From NCBI GenBank assembly GCA_035286785.1, contig DATECS010000151.1, forward strand, positions 1 through 21,022: a DNA stretch of 21,022 nt, read 5' to 3'. Origin of the DNA: UBA11386 sp035286785 (GTDB lineage Bacteria > Planctomycetota > Planctomycetia > Pirellulales > Thermoguttaceae). Of this stretch, positions 6,752 through 12,815 are shown piece by piece (position 1 is the first letter of the stretch; each line of letters starts with the position of its first letter). The position numbers were made by a program, and so were the translations under genes. Under the pieces are notes generated by a model. It was not told the origin of the DNA, did no database searches, and saw only the letters and a program-made list of their open reading frames with translations.

Positions 6752-9019
6752 TCACCACTCCCCAAGAACCACGTGAAAACTGCCTTCCTCGTGAGCCACG
6801 GGCGTGCCCAACTCCAACTCCGGCTGGCGCTCGACCACGGCGAAATAGCTGCCCGGCGTCAACTCGTTCCCACCGCCCTTGAGCGAAAGTTCCATCAACG
6901 ACGTGCCCGGTGATGAAACAGGCATATTCCCCTGTGGGCCGTAGTAACCGTAGCGAGAACGAGAATAGGAACGCGGCATACCGAACGGACCTCGGCTGAA
7001 TCCCTGTCCCACGCCCGGCGGAAACGTCGGCTCGTTGGCCGCGAGAATCTTCCGCCGCTCAGTCATGACGTCGGCCTCCGTCGCCGCGTGGGCCGTGCCC
7101 GACGCTCCGGCCGCCAGCGACGTTGTCCAATAATACTTGCCGTCGTGCGTCCGCACGGCCAGCGCGCGGATCGCCGCGCCCAATTGATTTTCGACTTTCA
7201 CCCCGCCGGCCGCGTCTCCCGCCGGCGTGATCTTCAGCCCGCGCCGGCTCGCCCTCGGCCGAACCGTGAAGTATTGCGTCGGCGTACGCGAGGCGAGCCA
7301 CCCTTGGGGAAGCCGTTGCTGGTCGTCCCAAATGACGAGACGGTTTTTCCCGGCGGCCGTATCCTCGTCGGGCACATAAGGCAACACGGCCACGTCGTCC
7401 GAGAAATTCAACCCGCCGCCGGGCGCCAGGCCCGCGTAGTACGACAGCCGGGCCCAGCACACCGCCTCGCAGCGCCGCTGGTCGATTCGCGTGACGCTTC
7501 GCGCCCGCAATCGCACACTCAGTCCGTCGGCCACGATCGCGTAGGCAAACAACGCCCCCGTCACCAGCAACGCCCCGGCCGGAATGGTCAACACCAACAG
7601 ATGAAGTCGTTTTCTGCGACGCAACACGAGATAATTCACCGGTCCGATCAAAAGCACGAACAGGCTGATCAACACCTGAAACTCAATGACCGGCGCCAAG
7701 CCCACGCCCGGCACCAGGAAGTTCCAGAACTCGTCATTTACATCGTTGTAGATACATCCGTAGCGCGACGTCCAGGAACTTCGCTCCCCCATCGTCTCGG
7801 CGATCCACCCCCATTGCCACGGATCGCCGGGAAAAGGATCGTCCGCCGCAATGGCGATCACCCGGCCGAAGACCAACTCCCGAAACCGAAACGTCGGCTG
7901 CTTCGGCGTCGCCGGCGAATTGCGCGACCAGTCCCACAGCGCCTCGATCTGGGCCTTGTCGTTATATACCTGATCGTCGATGGTCACTTGATTCCGGCCG
8001 TTCCAAGTGATCCAGCTCGGCCGCTTGCCGAAGCTCGACGCCGGCGGTTTCGTCCATTGCGACGTCCCGGACGGCGGTCGGCTCGCACTCGTTGCTTCGG
8101 CCGGCGATGGATCGAGCAATGGGTCCAACTCCGCCAGCCGTGCGACCTCCCCGCCCGCCCCAAAAATCCAAAGCGTCCCACCGCCTTGCACCCACGCCAT
8201 CACGGCCCGGGTCGCCTCGGGACGATGCTTCCACAAATTCTCAAGCCGGCTCCGCGACAGGCACACCACGTCGAAACACGTGTATTCAATCCACCGGTCC
8301 GGCAAATCGCCCTCGGCGACCGACATTCCCGCGGGATAGGGAGGAAGCGTCACTTTGCCCGGGAACGCCTGCACGTTGGCGGCTTGCCAACCCCCGGTCT
8401 GCAAACGGTGGTAATAGGCGGCGGCTCCAAAATACTGTCCCAAAGCGCCCGTGTCCGGCTGCTTGTCCCCGACAAACAGAATCCGTGGAAACCGCTGGCC
8501 CATCCACAGATTCCAGTATTGCTGCGACGAGGGAAGCGTGACCGGATGGGGCGTTTTGATCGGCACGCCGTCTTCAAACAGCTTGATAAGGTAATTGCCG
8601 GTGTAGCCCGCGCGGGGAACGGGAATCGTCCCTCGCACCTTCGTCTCGCCCGCCGCAATTTGGATGTCTTCTTCAACCGTGGTTTTCCCCGATCTCCTTC
8701 CCCCCACGGTGTCTATTTCGACGACAATCGTCAAATTGCGATCGGCCGTCGGCGGCGCGGCCGAAGTGATCGTCACCCGCAACGGCCGATAGCCCGGGTT
8801 CTCGACCCAGAGGTTCGACAACTCGATATCCAATCCCCGGACCGCCACCCTGGTTGTGCCGCCGTCGATCAGGGTTTGATTCTGATAAAGGACCTGTCCA
8901 ACCGCCGGGACCGCGACAACCCCCATCGCCATGCCCAGAATAAAGCCCATCAAAACCGAGCCGCGACCGTGAGGGAGCGGTTGAACCCGCGACGAACGGT
9001 CCCAAAACAGCGATCGCAT
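6752..9019 (-). CDS. Uncharacterised large membrane protein linked to ABC exporter
   Basis: 755 residues from ATG 9019, which lies eight bases after the upstream gene's stop with GCGGGGA in front. ATG 8950 is an alternative but leaves no basic n-region and no Shine-Dalgarno. From the first ATG, a basic segment precedes a signal-like hydrophobic stretch (MGFILGMAMGVVAVPAVGQ, about 24-42). A beta-rich extracytoplasmic region (about 45-165) and an alpha/beta region (about 175-300, with FDVVCLSRSRLENLW and GGGTLWIFGAGG) that resembles a glutamine-amidotransferase-like fold follow. Two membrane helices (about 448-465 and 472-496) frame RRRKRLH, then comes a second soluble domain with a Gly/Arg/Tyr-rich segment (670-700). 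Residues 13-20 are encoded by a CCGCGACCGT-family repeat arm. By context it may be an accessory subunit of the ABC exporter, loosely like GldG; function unknown. Confidence 0.82.
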   Translation of the reverse strand: MRSLFWDRSSRVQPLPHGRGSVLMGFILGMAMGVVAVPAVGQVLYQNQTLIDGGTTRVAVRGLDIELSNLWVENPGYRPLRVTITSAAPPTADRNLTIVVEIDTVGGRRSGKTTVEEDIQIAAGETKVRGTIPVPRAGYTGNYLIKLFEDGVPIKTPHPVTLPSSQQYWNLWMGQRFPRILFVGDKQPDTGALGQYFGAAAYYHRLQTGGWQAANVQAFPGKVTLPPYPAGMSVAEGDLPDRWIEYTCFDVVCLSRSRLENLWKHRPEATRAVMAWVQGGGTLWIFGAGGEVARLAELDPLLDPSPAEATSASRPPSGTSQWTKPPASSFGKRPSWITWNGRNQVTIDDQVYNDKAQIEALWDWSRNSPATPKQPTFRFRELVFGRVIAIAADDPFPGDPWQWGWIAETMGERSSWTSRYGCIYNDVNDEFWNFLVPGVGLAPVIEFQVLISLFVLLIGPVNYLVLRRRKRLHLLVLTIPAGALLVTGALFAYAIVADGLSVRLRARSVTRIDQRRCEAVCWARLSYYAGLAPGGGLNFSDDVAVLPYVPDEDTAAGKNRLVIWDDQQRLPQGWLASRTPTQYFTVRPRASRRGLKITPAGDAAGGVKVENQLGAAIRALAVRTHDGKYYWTTSLAAGASGTAHAATEADVMTERRKILAANEPTFPPGVGQGFSRGPFGMPRSYSRSRYGYYGPQGNMPVSSPGTSLMELSLKGGGNELTPGSYFAVVERQPELELGTPVAHEEGSFHVVLGEW
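8961..8983 (-). repeat. Single repeat arm of the CCGCGACCGT family inside a coding sequence
   Basis: The 23 bases match the arm at 1-23 with one difference (CCGCGACCGTGAGGGAGCGG). No inverted partner is seen nearby. It lies in frame in the N-terminal region of the 755-residue protein, coding for QPLPHGRG just before the hydrophobic signal segment, unless translation starts at ATG 8950 downstream of it. Confidence 0.8.
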
Positions 9020-9027
9020 TTCCCCGC

Positions 9028-9375
9028 TCACGAGACAATCTCCGCATCGAGAGGACCGTCGCCGCCTAAAACGCCGTCCGTGCCCGCCAAACGCTCGTCG
9101 CCGAAGGGGCTCGACCCGAACGGGCACGCTCCCGGGTCTGTTTTCCGGCGCGGCACGAGTCCGGCCACCACTGCGACGCACCCAAAGAGTCCCGCATGGA
9201 TCATGGCCATCAAAAAGACGCTGCCCAGCCCGATGGTAAATCCGATCGCCCAGGCGTGCCCTCGCGCGGCCATGCCGAACACGGCGAAGATAAAGGCGCA
9301 GACGGTCGTCAGCCCGAGCATCCAGCGCAGCGAGAACTGCGGAATCAACACCCGGCGTTCTTCTCGAACTTCCAT
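9028..9375 (-). CDS. Small planctomycete-type membrane protein
   Basis: 115 residues from ATG 9375, chosen because AGGAGG lies four bases upstream; a longer frame exists but starts inside repeat-rich leader DNA. A short charged N-terminus (MEVREERRVLIPQ) leads into FSLRWMLGLTTVCAFIFAVFG, a first membrane helix with a signature I recognise from many small planctomycete proteins. Two more hydrophobic stretches follow (AIGFTIGLGSVFLMAMIHAG and LFGCVAVVAGLVP), then a polar Gly/Asp-rich tail of about 40 residues. It is the first gene of the exporter operon, ending eight bases before the next start. No catalytic motif is seen; it may be a small membrane partner of the large protein or of the ABC complex. 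Function unknown. Confidence 0.75.
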   Translation of the reverse strand: MEVREERRVLIPQFSLRWMLGLTTVCAFIFAVFGMAARGHAWAIGFTIGLGSVFLMAMIHAGLFGCVAVVAGLVPRRKTDPGACPFGSSPFGDERLAGTDGVLGGDGPLDAEIVS

Positions 9376-9501
9376 CCTGCCTCCTCGCCGTCGCAAAACC
9401 CTCGAACAGTTTGTCCCGTCCCGCCGCGATCCTATTCGTCCGTTGTCCAAGATTCTTGTGACCCGCCGAAAGAATTTTCCGTCCCTCGGCGACCGGTACA
9501 A

Positions 9502-9530
9502 ATTATCTCAAACCACAAGCCTTCTGTCCA
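9502..9530 (-). promoter_or_regulatory. Candidate sigma-70-type promoter for the ABC exporter operon
   Basis: On the minus strand TGGACA (9525-9530) and GATAAT (9502-9507) are separated by exactly 17 bases; each matches consensus at five of six positions. Transcription would start near 9495, giving a leader of about 120 bases before the small membrane protein. This is the best promoter in the window by sequence. It sits just downstream of the palindromic 28-mer at 9537-9564. Confidence 0.55.
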
Positions 9531-9536
9531 TCCCCC

Positions 9537-9564
9537 GTACTCCTCACGCTCCGCGTGAGGTTCC
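9537..9564. repeat. Palindromic 28-base repeat, left copy of an inverted pair
   Basis: The unit reads GTACTCCTCACGCTCCGCGT and continues GAGGTTCC; CCTCACG and CGTGAGG form an internal hairpin. The reverse-complement copy at 9861-9888 matches at 27 of 28 bases, so the pair flanks the 296 bases that hold composite repeat copy 2. Confidence 0.85.
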
Positions 9565-9590
9565 ACAAGACTTTCCGCCGAAAAACAGAC

Positions 9591-9786
9591 GTAGGGTGGG
9601 GCGACGATCGGCCATATAACGCCCGGCCCCTTCGTCAGACGCTTTCGCCGATCGTCGCCCCACCATGCGATGCCCATAGGCGTAGCGCTGCCGATAGGCA
9701 CAGCGTCTGGTGGGGCAATGATCGGCCCGAACAACGGTTAAAGCAAGTGCATTCTTTTTCCCGGGCCGGTCATTGCCCCACCCTAC
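9591..9786. repeat. Composite two-hairpin repeat, GTAGGGTGGGGCGA family (copy 2)
   Basis: It has the same order of parts as copy 1 (3952-4130): left hairpin with stem GTGGGGCGACGATCGG, a linker with GTAGCG and GCGTCTGGTGGGGC, and a right hairpin closing with CCGGGCCGGTCATTGCCCC. It is 17 bases longer because a short segment in the linker (CGATGCCCATAGGCGTAGCG followed by CTGCCGATAGGCACAGCG) is imperfectly duplicated. It lies downstream of the purine permease gene and could terminate its transcription. Confidence 0.88.
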
Positions 9787-9860
9787 GTGCTTTCGGAACC
9801 ATCAAACGTTACGTGCGACGGTGCTCGCCCCACCCTACATGCTCACCGTGGACATTCTTG

Positions 9861-9888
9861 GGAACCTCACGCGGAACGTGAGGAGTAC
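9861..9888. repeat. Palindromic 28-base repeat, right copy of an inverted pair
   Basis: It is the reverse complement of 9537-9564 with one substitution in the loop. It ends five bases beyond the stop of the purine permease gene (minus strand), so it may also serve as that gene's terminator hairpin. Confidence 0.85.
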
Positions 9889-9893
9889 GTCGC

Positions 9894-11342
9894 TCACCCG
9901 GTGCGCGACCGAACGAACACAAAATACGCCACCATCACCAACGCCAAGAGCACCATCAGCCCTCGCACGTCCCGTCGCTGGCCGGCGGCCACCTTCACGA
10001 TCGGATACGCAATCAGCCCCAGCGCCAACCCGTCGGCGATCGAGTAGGTGAACGGAATCCCCACGATAATCAAAAAGCTCGGCAGCGCCTCGGCATAGTT
10101 GTCCCAATCGACGCGGGCGGCGTTGCGCAGCATCATGGCCCCGACCACGATCAACGCGGGCGACGTCACCGGCGGATAGCATCCGACCATTGCCACCAAC
10201 GGACTGAAGACCAGCGCCATGACGAACAGCACGGCCACCGTCAGCGCGGTCAACCCGGTGCGTCCGCCCTGTTCGACACCCGCCGCGCTTTCAATGAAAC
10301 TCGTCACCGTGCTCGTGCCCATGCCGGCCCCGACGACCGTGCCCACCGCGTCGGACATCATGGCTTGGCGCAGACGGGGTAGTTGGCCGTCCTTGGCCAG
10401 TCCGGCCTGCTCCGTCACGCCGATCAACGTGCCCAGCGTGTCGAACACGTCCATGAACAAGAAGATGAGAATGAACGGCATCATCGTCCACGACAGGGCG
10501 TTGACCAGGTCCATCTTCAGCAACGTCGGGGTAATCGACGGCGGCGGCGAAACCACCTTCCATGATGGATGAAAATGTTTCATCAGGTCCGACTCCACGA
10601 CCAACGGACTCCTCGCGATGAACTCCGGCGCCCACGCGAGCCCCAGCTTCAACACAGCCGCGAACAGCGTCGCCCCCAAGATACCCCAAACAATCGCTCC
10701 CCGCGTCTTCCGCGCGAACAACGCCGCCGTCAGGAACAGGCCGAAGAAGAAAACCACCAGGTCGGGCGACGCGAAATGAGGATCGATTCTCGGCGGCGCG
10801 GCATCGGGCACCACGAGCCGTGCGTTGCGCATCCCGATCAACGCAATAAACAGACCAATGCCGATGGCGATCGCGTGGCGCATGCTCGGGCTGATCGCTT
10901 GATAGACCATCTCCCGAATCCCAAACAGCGTCAGCAGCATGAACAGCAGCCCCGAGATAAACACCACGCCCAGCGCGATCCGCCAATCCGCCGTCGTCGC
11001 CGGATCGATCGACCCGTCACGCGCGCCGGCCGCAATCATCGCCCCCGCGGCGGGCAGCGCGGAAAACACGAAGAAAAAATTCTCGCCCATGCCCGGGGCA
11101 AGACCGATCGGCCATCGCGCGTAAAGCCCCATCAACGCCGTGGCCACCGCCGCCGCCAGACAAGTGGCCGTCATCACCGCCCCAAAATCCAAGCCGGTCG
11201 GCTTCCCAAACATCTGCCCCGACAAGATGGCCGGCTGCAGAAAGATGATGTAGGCCATCGTCAGAAACGTGGTCAGCCCGGCCAACACCTCGGTCCGCAC
11301 GTTCGTCCCGTGCTCCCGAAGACGAAAATACCGTTCCCACAT
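9894..11342 (-). CDS. NCS2-family purine permease, AzgA-like
   Basis: 482 residues from ATG 11342, chosen because GGAGG lies eight bases upstream and homology begins at MWERYFRLREHGTNVRTEVL. AzgA-type motifs run in order: TFLTMAYIIFLQPAILS (25-41), GLAPGMGENFF (80-90), DVFDTLGTLIGV, GTSTVTSFIESAAGVEQGGR and TGLTALTVAVLF. The family takes up hypoxanthine, adenine or guanine by proton symport through a 14-helix inner-membrane fold. Oddities: Glu replaces the usual Leu in the GMGxN loop (GMGENFF), and an insert of about 50 residues in the middle (ARSPLVVESDLMKHFHPSWK and around) makes it longer than typical AzgA proteins of about 430-450 residues. The gene stands alone between repeat-rich gaps. 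The family is secure; the exact purine is not. Confidence 0.92.
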   Translation of the reverse strand: MWERYFRLREHGTNVRTEVLAGLTTFLTMAYIIFLQPAILSGQMFGKPTGLDFGAVMTATCLAAAVATALMGLYARWPIGLAPGMGENFFFVFSALPAAGAMIAAGARDGSIDPATTADWRIALGVVFISGLLFMLLTLFGIREMVYQAISPSMRHAIAIGIGLFIALIGMRNARLVVPDAAPPRIDPHFASPDLVVFFFGLFLTAALFARKTRGAIVWGILGATLFAAVLKLGLAWAPEFIARSPLVVESDLMKHFHPSWKVVSPPPSITPTLLKMDLVNALSWTMMPFILIFLFMDVFDTLGTLIGVTEQAGLAKDGQLPRLRQAMMSDAVGTVVGAGMGTSTVTSFIESAAGVEQGGRTGLTALTVAVLFVMALVFSPLVAMVGCYPPVTSPALIVVGAMMLRNAARVDWDNYAEALPSFLIIVGIPFTYSIADGLALGLIAYPIVKVAAGQRRDVRGLMVLLALVMVAYFVFVRSRTG

Positions 11343-11466
11343 GCTCGGATCCTCCCCGTCAAAACCGCCGATACGTCCCGCACGAGCCCCGCCACCCGCC
11401 GCGCAAACGAAATCGTCCCCCATTTGTCCCCCAAAATCAAGCCCTCGCCTTTGCCTTGCTAATCCC

Positions 11467-11542
11467 GTAGGTCAGGCTGTGCCTGACAATGGACCGTAGT
11501 CCGTAGTTCGTGATCCGTGGTTGATTAGGTCAGGCACAGCCT
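11467..11542. repeat. Palindromic repeat, GGTCAGGCTGTGCCTGAC family (degraded copy)
   Basis: The left arm (11467-11488) is identical to the arm at 3214-3235. The right arm (from about 11529) keeps GTCAGGCACAGCC but then diverges by an inserted T and a changed end. The loop has grown to about 40 bases and contains CCGTAGT-like units (11494-11519). It looks like an older or interrupted copy of the element at 3214-3272. Confidence 0.78.
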
Positions 11543-11608
11543 TGACGACCGATCATCATGGAAATTAATCCCCTCGCACTACCATGCGGCACGATGATGG
11601 TCCGTCGC

Positions 11609-11686
11609 AAAAGGGGACAGGCACCGTCGCCACGGACCGTATTGGCGGGAATACCTTCGTCAAGGCGACGGAGCCAGTCCCCTTTT
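11609..11686. repeat. Palindromic repeat with AAAAGGGGAC / GTCCCCTTTT ends
   Basis: The outer arms AAAAGGGGAC (11609-11618) and GTCCCCTTTT (11677-11686) pair perfectly, and a nested stem CCGTCGCC/GGCGACGG (11624-11631 with 11664-11671) extends the fold. The phrases GGGGACAGGCACC and GAGCCAGTCCCCTTTT are ones I recognise from repetitive, REP-like elements in several bacterial phyla. REP elements are known to be moved by RAYT-type Y1 transposases; none is encoded in this window. Confidence 0.78.
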
Positions 11687-11736
11687 GTGACTCCTGAACC
11701 CGCGCGGCGCCACTAGCCGATCGTGTCATTCGGACC

Positions 11737-11742
11737 TAAAAT
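11737..11742 (+). promoter_or_regulatory. Possible -10 element placing the start site at the protease ATG
   Basis: TAAAAT lies 10 bases before the protease ATG (11753), and no Shine-Dalgarno precedes that ATG. If used as a -10, transcription would begin about four bases before the ATG, making a nearly leaderless mRNA. No convincing -35 is seen. Confidence 0.22.
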
Positions 11743-11752
11743 ACACAGTCCC

Positions 11753-12715
11753 ATGAATGAATACCCGCCCAACTACCATTACGACGTCTACGCCTCGCCC
11801 CACGACGCCCCCGAGCCGGTCGTCGCTGAACTCGTGCCCCCGCCACCCTCGCCCCCACGACCGCGCCGGCCGAACCCGCTGTTCAAATTCCTACCGCCGA
11901 TCCTCTTCGTGGCAACGTGCCTATCGACCTTCTTCGTCGGCTGCGCCAATGCACTCGGAGAATCTCGAACCCTGTCCGAAGTCGCCCATCGCGGCCTAGC
12001 CTACTCGGCCTGCCTGATGACCATCTTGATCTGCCACGAGATGGGCCACTATCTTCAAGCGCGTCGCTACCGCGTCCCCGCCAGCCTTCCTTTCTTCATT
12101 CCCGTCCCCCTGCCGCCCATCGGCACGATGGGCGCCGTCATCGGCATGCAGCCCGGCGTGGGCGATCGCCGGGCCATCTTCGACATTGGCATCACCGGGC
12201 CTCTGGCCGGACTCGTGCCGACGTTGATATTCTGCGTTGTCGGAATGAAGCACTCGAGCGTGGAGGCCATAACGGGCCCGGTTCAGCAAATTGGCTTGCC
12301 CTTGCTCATGCAGTTTCTCGCATCGTTCCTACTGGGCCCAGTCCCTGACGGATACGGCGTGATCCTCAACCCCATGCTCTTCGCCGCCTGGGTTGGCCTG
12401 TTAATCACCTCGATCAACCTCATCCCCATCGGCCAGCTTGACGGCGGGCACATCCTCTACGCCCTCTTGCGCAAGAAGGCCCATCTGGTCGCCTCATGGT
12501 TGCTCAAGGCCGCTGTCGCCGCGGTCGTCGTCGGGGCCGTTTTCTTCCGCTACCCCGGCTGGATCGTGATGGTCTTGCTGTTGTTGGCGATGGGGCCCCA
12601 TCATCCGCCCACCGCCGACGACAACGTCCCGCTCGGCCCGACGCGCGTCGTGCTCGGCTGGTTGACCCTGGCCTTCGTGCTGGTCGGGTTCACGCCCATG
12701 CCTTTCAAGATGTAG
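11753..12715 (+). CDS. M50-family (site-2-protease-type) membrane metalloprotease
   Basis: 320 residues from ATG 11753; a GTG at 11723 would add ten residues without homology. A Pro-rich cytoplasmic-looking N-terminus (about 1-42) leads to a first membrane helix (46-66). The zinc-binding HEMGH is at 95-99, and the third ligand is Asp230 in NLIPIGQLDGGH (222-233), both in the context of membrane helices as in S2P-type proteases. Between them lie a beta-loop with PFFIPVPLPPIGTMGAVIGM and a short helical segment FDIGITGPLAGL typical of the plant and cyanobacterial EGY-like branch. No PDZ domain is present. Such enzymes cut within or near membrane helices, often to release anti-sigma factors or other regulators. 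A link with the sigma gene 8 kb away is not shown. Convergent with the RND pump gene. Confidence 0.92.
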   Translation: MNEYPPNYHYDVYASPHDAPEPVVAELVPPPPSPPRPRRPNPLFKFLPPILFVATCLSTFFVGCANALGESRTLSEVAHRGLAYSACLMTILICHEMGHYLQARRYRVPASLPFFIPVPLPPIGTMGAVIGMQPGVGDRRAIFDIGITGPLAGLVPTLIFCVVGMKHSSVEAITGPVQQIGLPLLMQFLASFLLGPVPDGYGVILNPMLFAAWVGLLITSINLIPIGQLDGGHILYALLRKKAHLVASWLLKAAVAAVVVGAVFFRYPGWIVMVLLLLAMGPHHPPTADDNVPLGPTRVVLGWLTLAFVLVGFTPMPFKM

Positions 12716-12730
12716 CACGGCGATCACAAT

Positions 12731-12807
12731 GTAGGGTGGGGCGATCGCGGCGAGTCTCAACGATCACGCCCGACCTCACCACATCGCCTCGCCGCGATCG
12801 CCCCACC
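12731..12807. repeat. Single-hairpin repeat, GTAGGGTGGGGCGA family (copy 3)
   Basis: A 19-bp perfect stem starts GTGGGGCGATCGCGGCGAG and closes with its complement at the right end; the flank GTAGGG is on the left only. The terminal bases match copies 1 and 2 but the inner stem is different and still pairs. It fills the gap between convergent genes (stops at 12715 and 12816) and is a good candidate bidirectional terminator hairpin. Confidence 0.85.
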
Positions 12808-12815
12808 ATGCCCCG

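Larger units (their letters stand above)
9376..9893. other. Intergenic region filled with nested repeats and an operon promoter
   Basis: This 518-base gap lies between the purine permease gene, which ends at 9894, and the exporter operon, which begins at 9375; both are on the minus strand. It contains the candidate operon promoter at 9502-9530, two inverted 28-base repeats, composite repeat copy 2, and a stray repeat end (9823-9838, ending CGCCCCACCCTAC). I see no gene in it. Confidence 0.75.
11343..11752. other. Intergenic region with two stacked repeat elements
   Basis: This 410-base gap separates the divergent purine permease and M50 protease genes. It holds a degraded GGTCAGGCTGTGCCTGAC-family hairpin (11467-11542), with a small CCGTAGT-type direct repeat in its loop, and an AAAAGGGGAC/GTCCCCTTTT hairpin (11609-11686). 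I see no gene in it. Confidence 0.7.

Noticed and set aside
7088..9619. An 843-residue plus-strand open frame opposite the large membrane protein
   Set aside because: It is rich in Arg, Pro, His and Gln with no domain pattern, typical of an antisense frame in GC-rich DNA; the minus-strand frame has signal, membrane helices and operon context.
9432..9734. Short frames with WWGDDR and EPHAEREEYG phrases
   Set aside because: They are translations of the palindromic repeats, not genes; the same phrases arise at 3851-4078 and 9787-10047.
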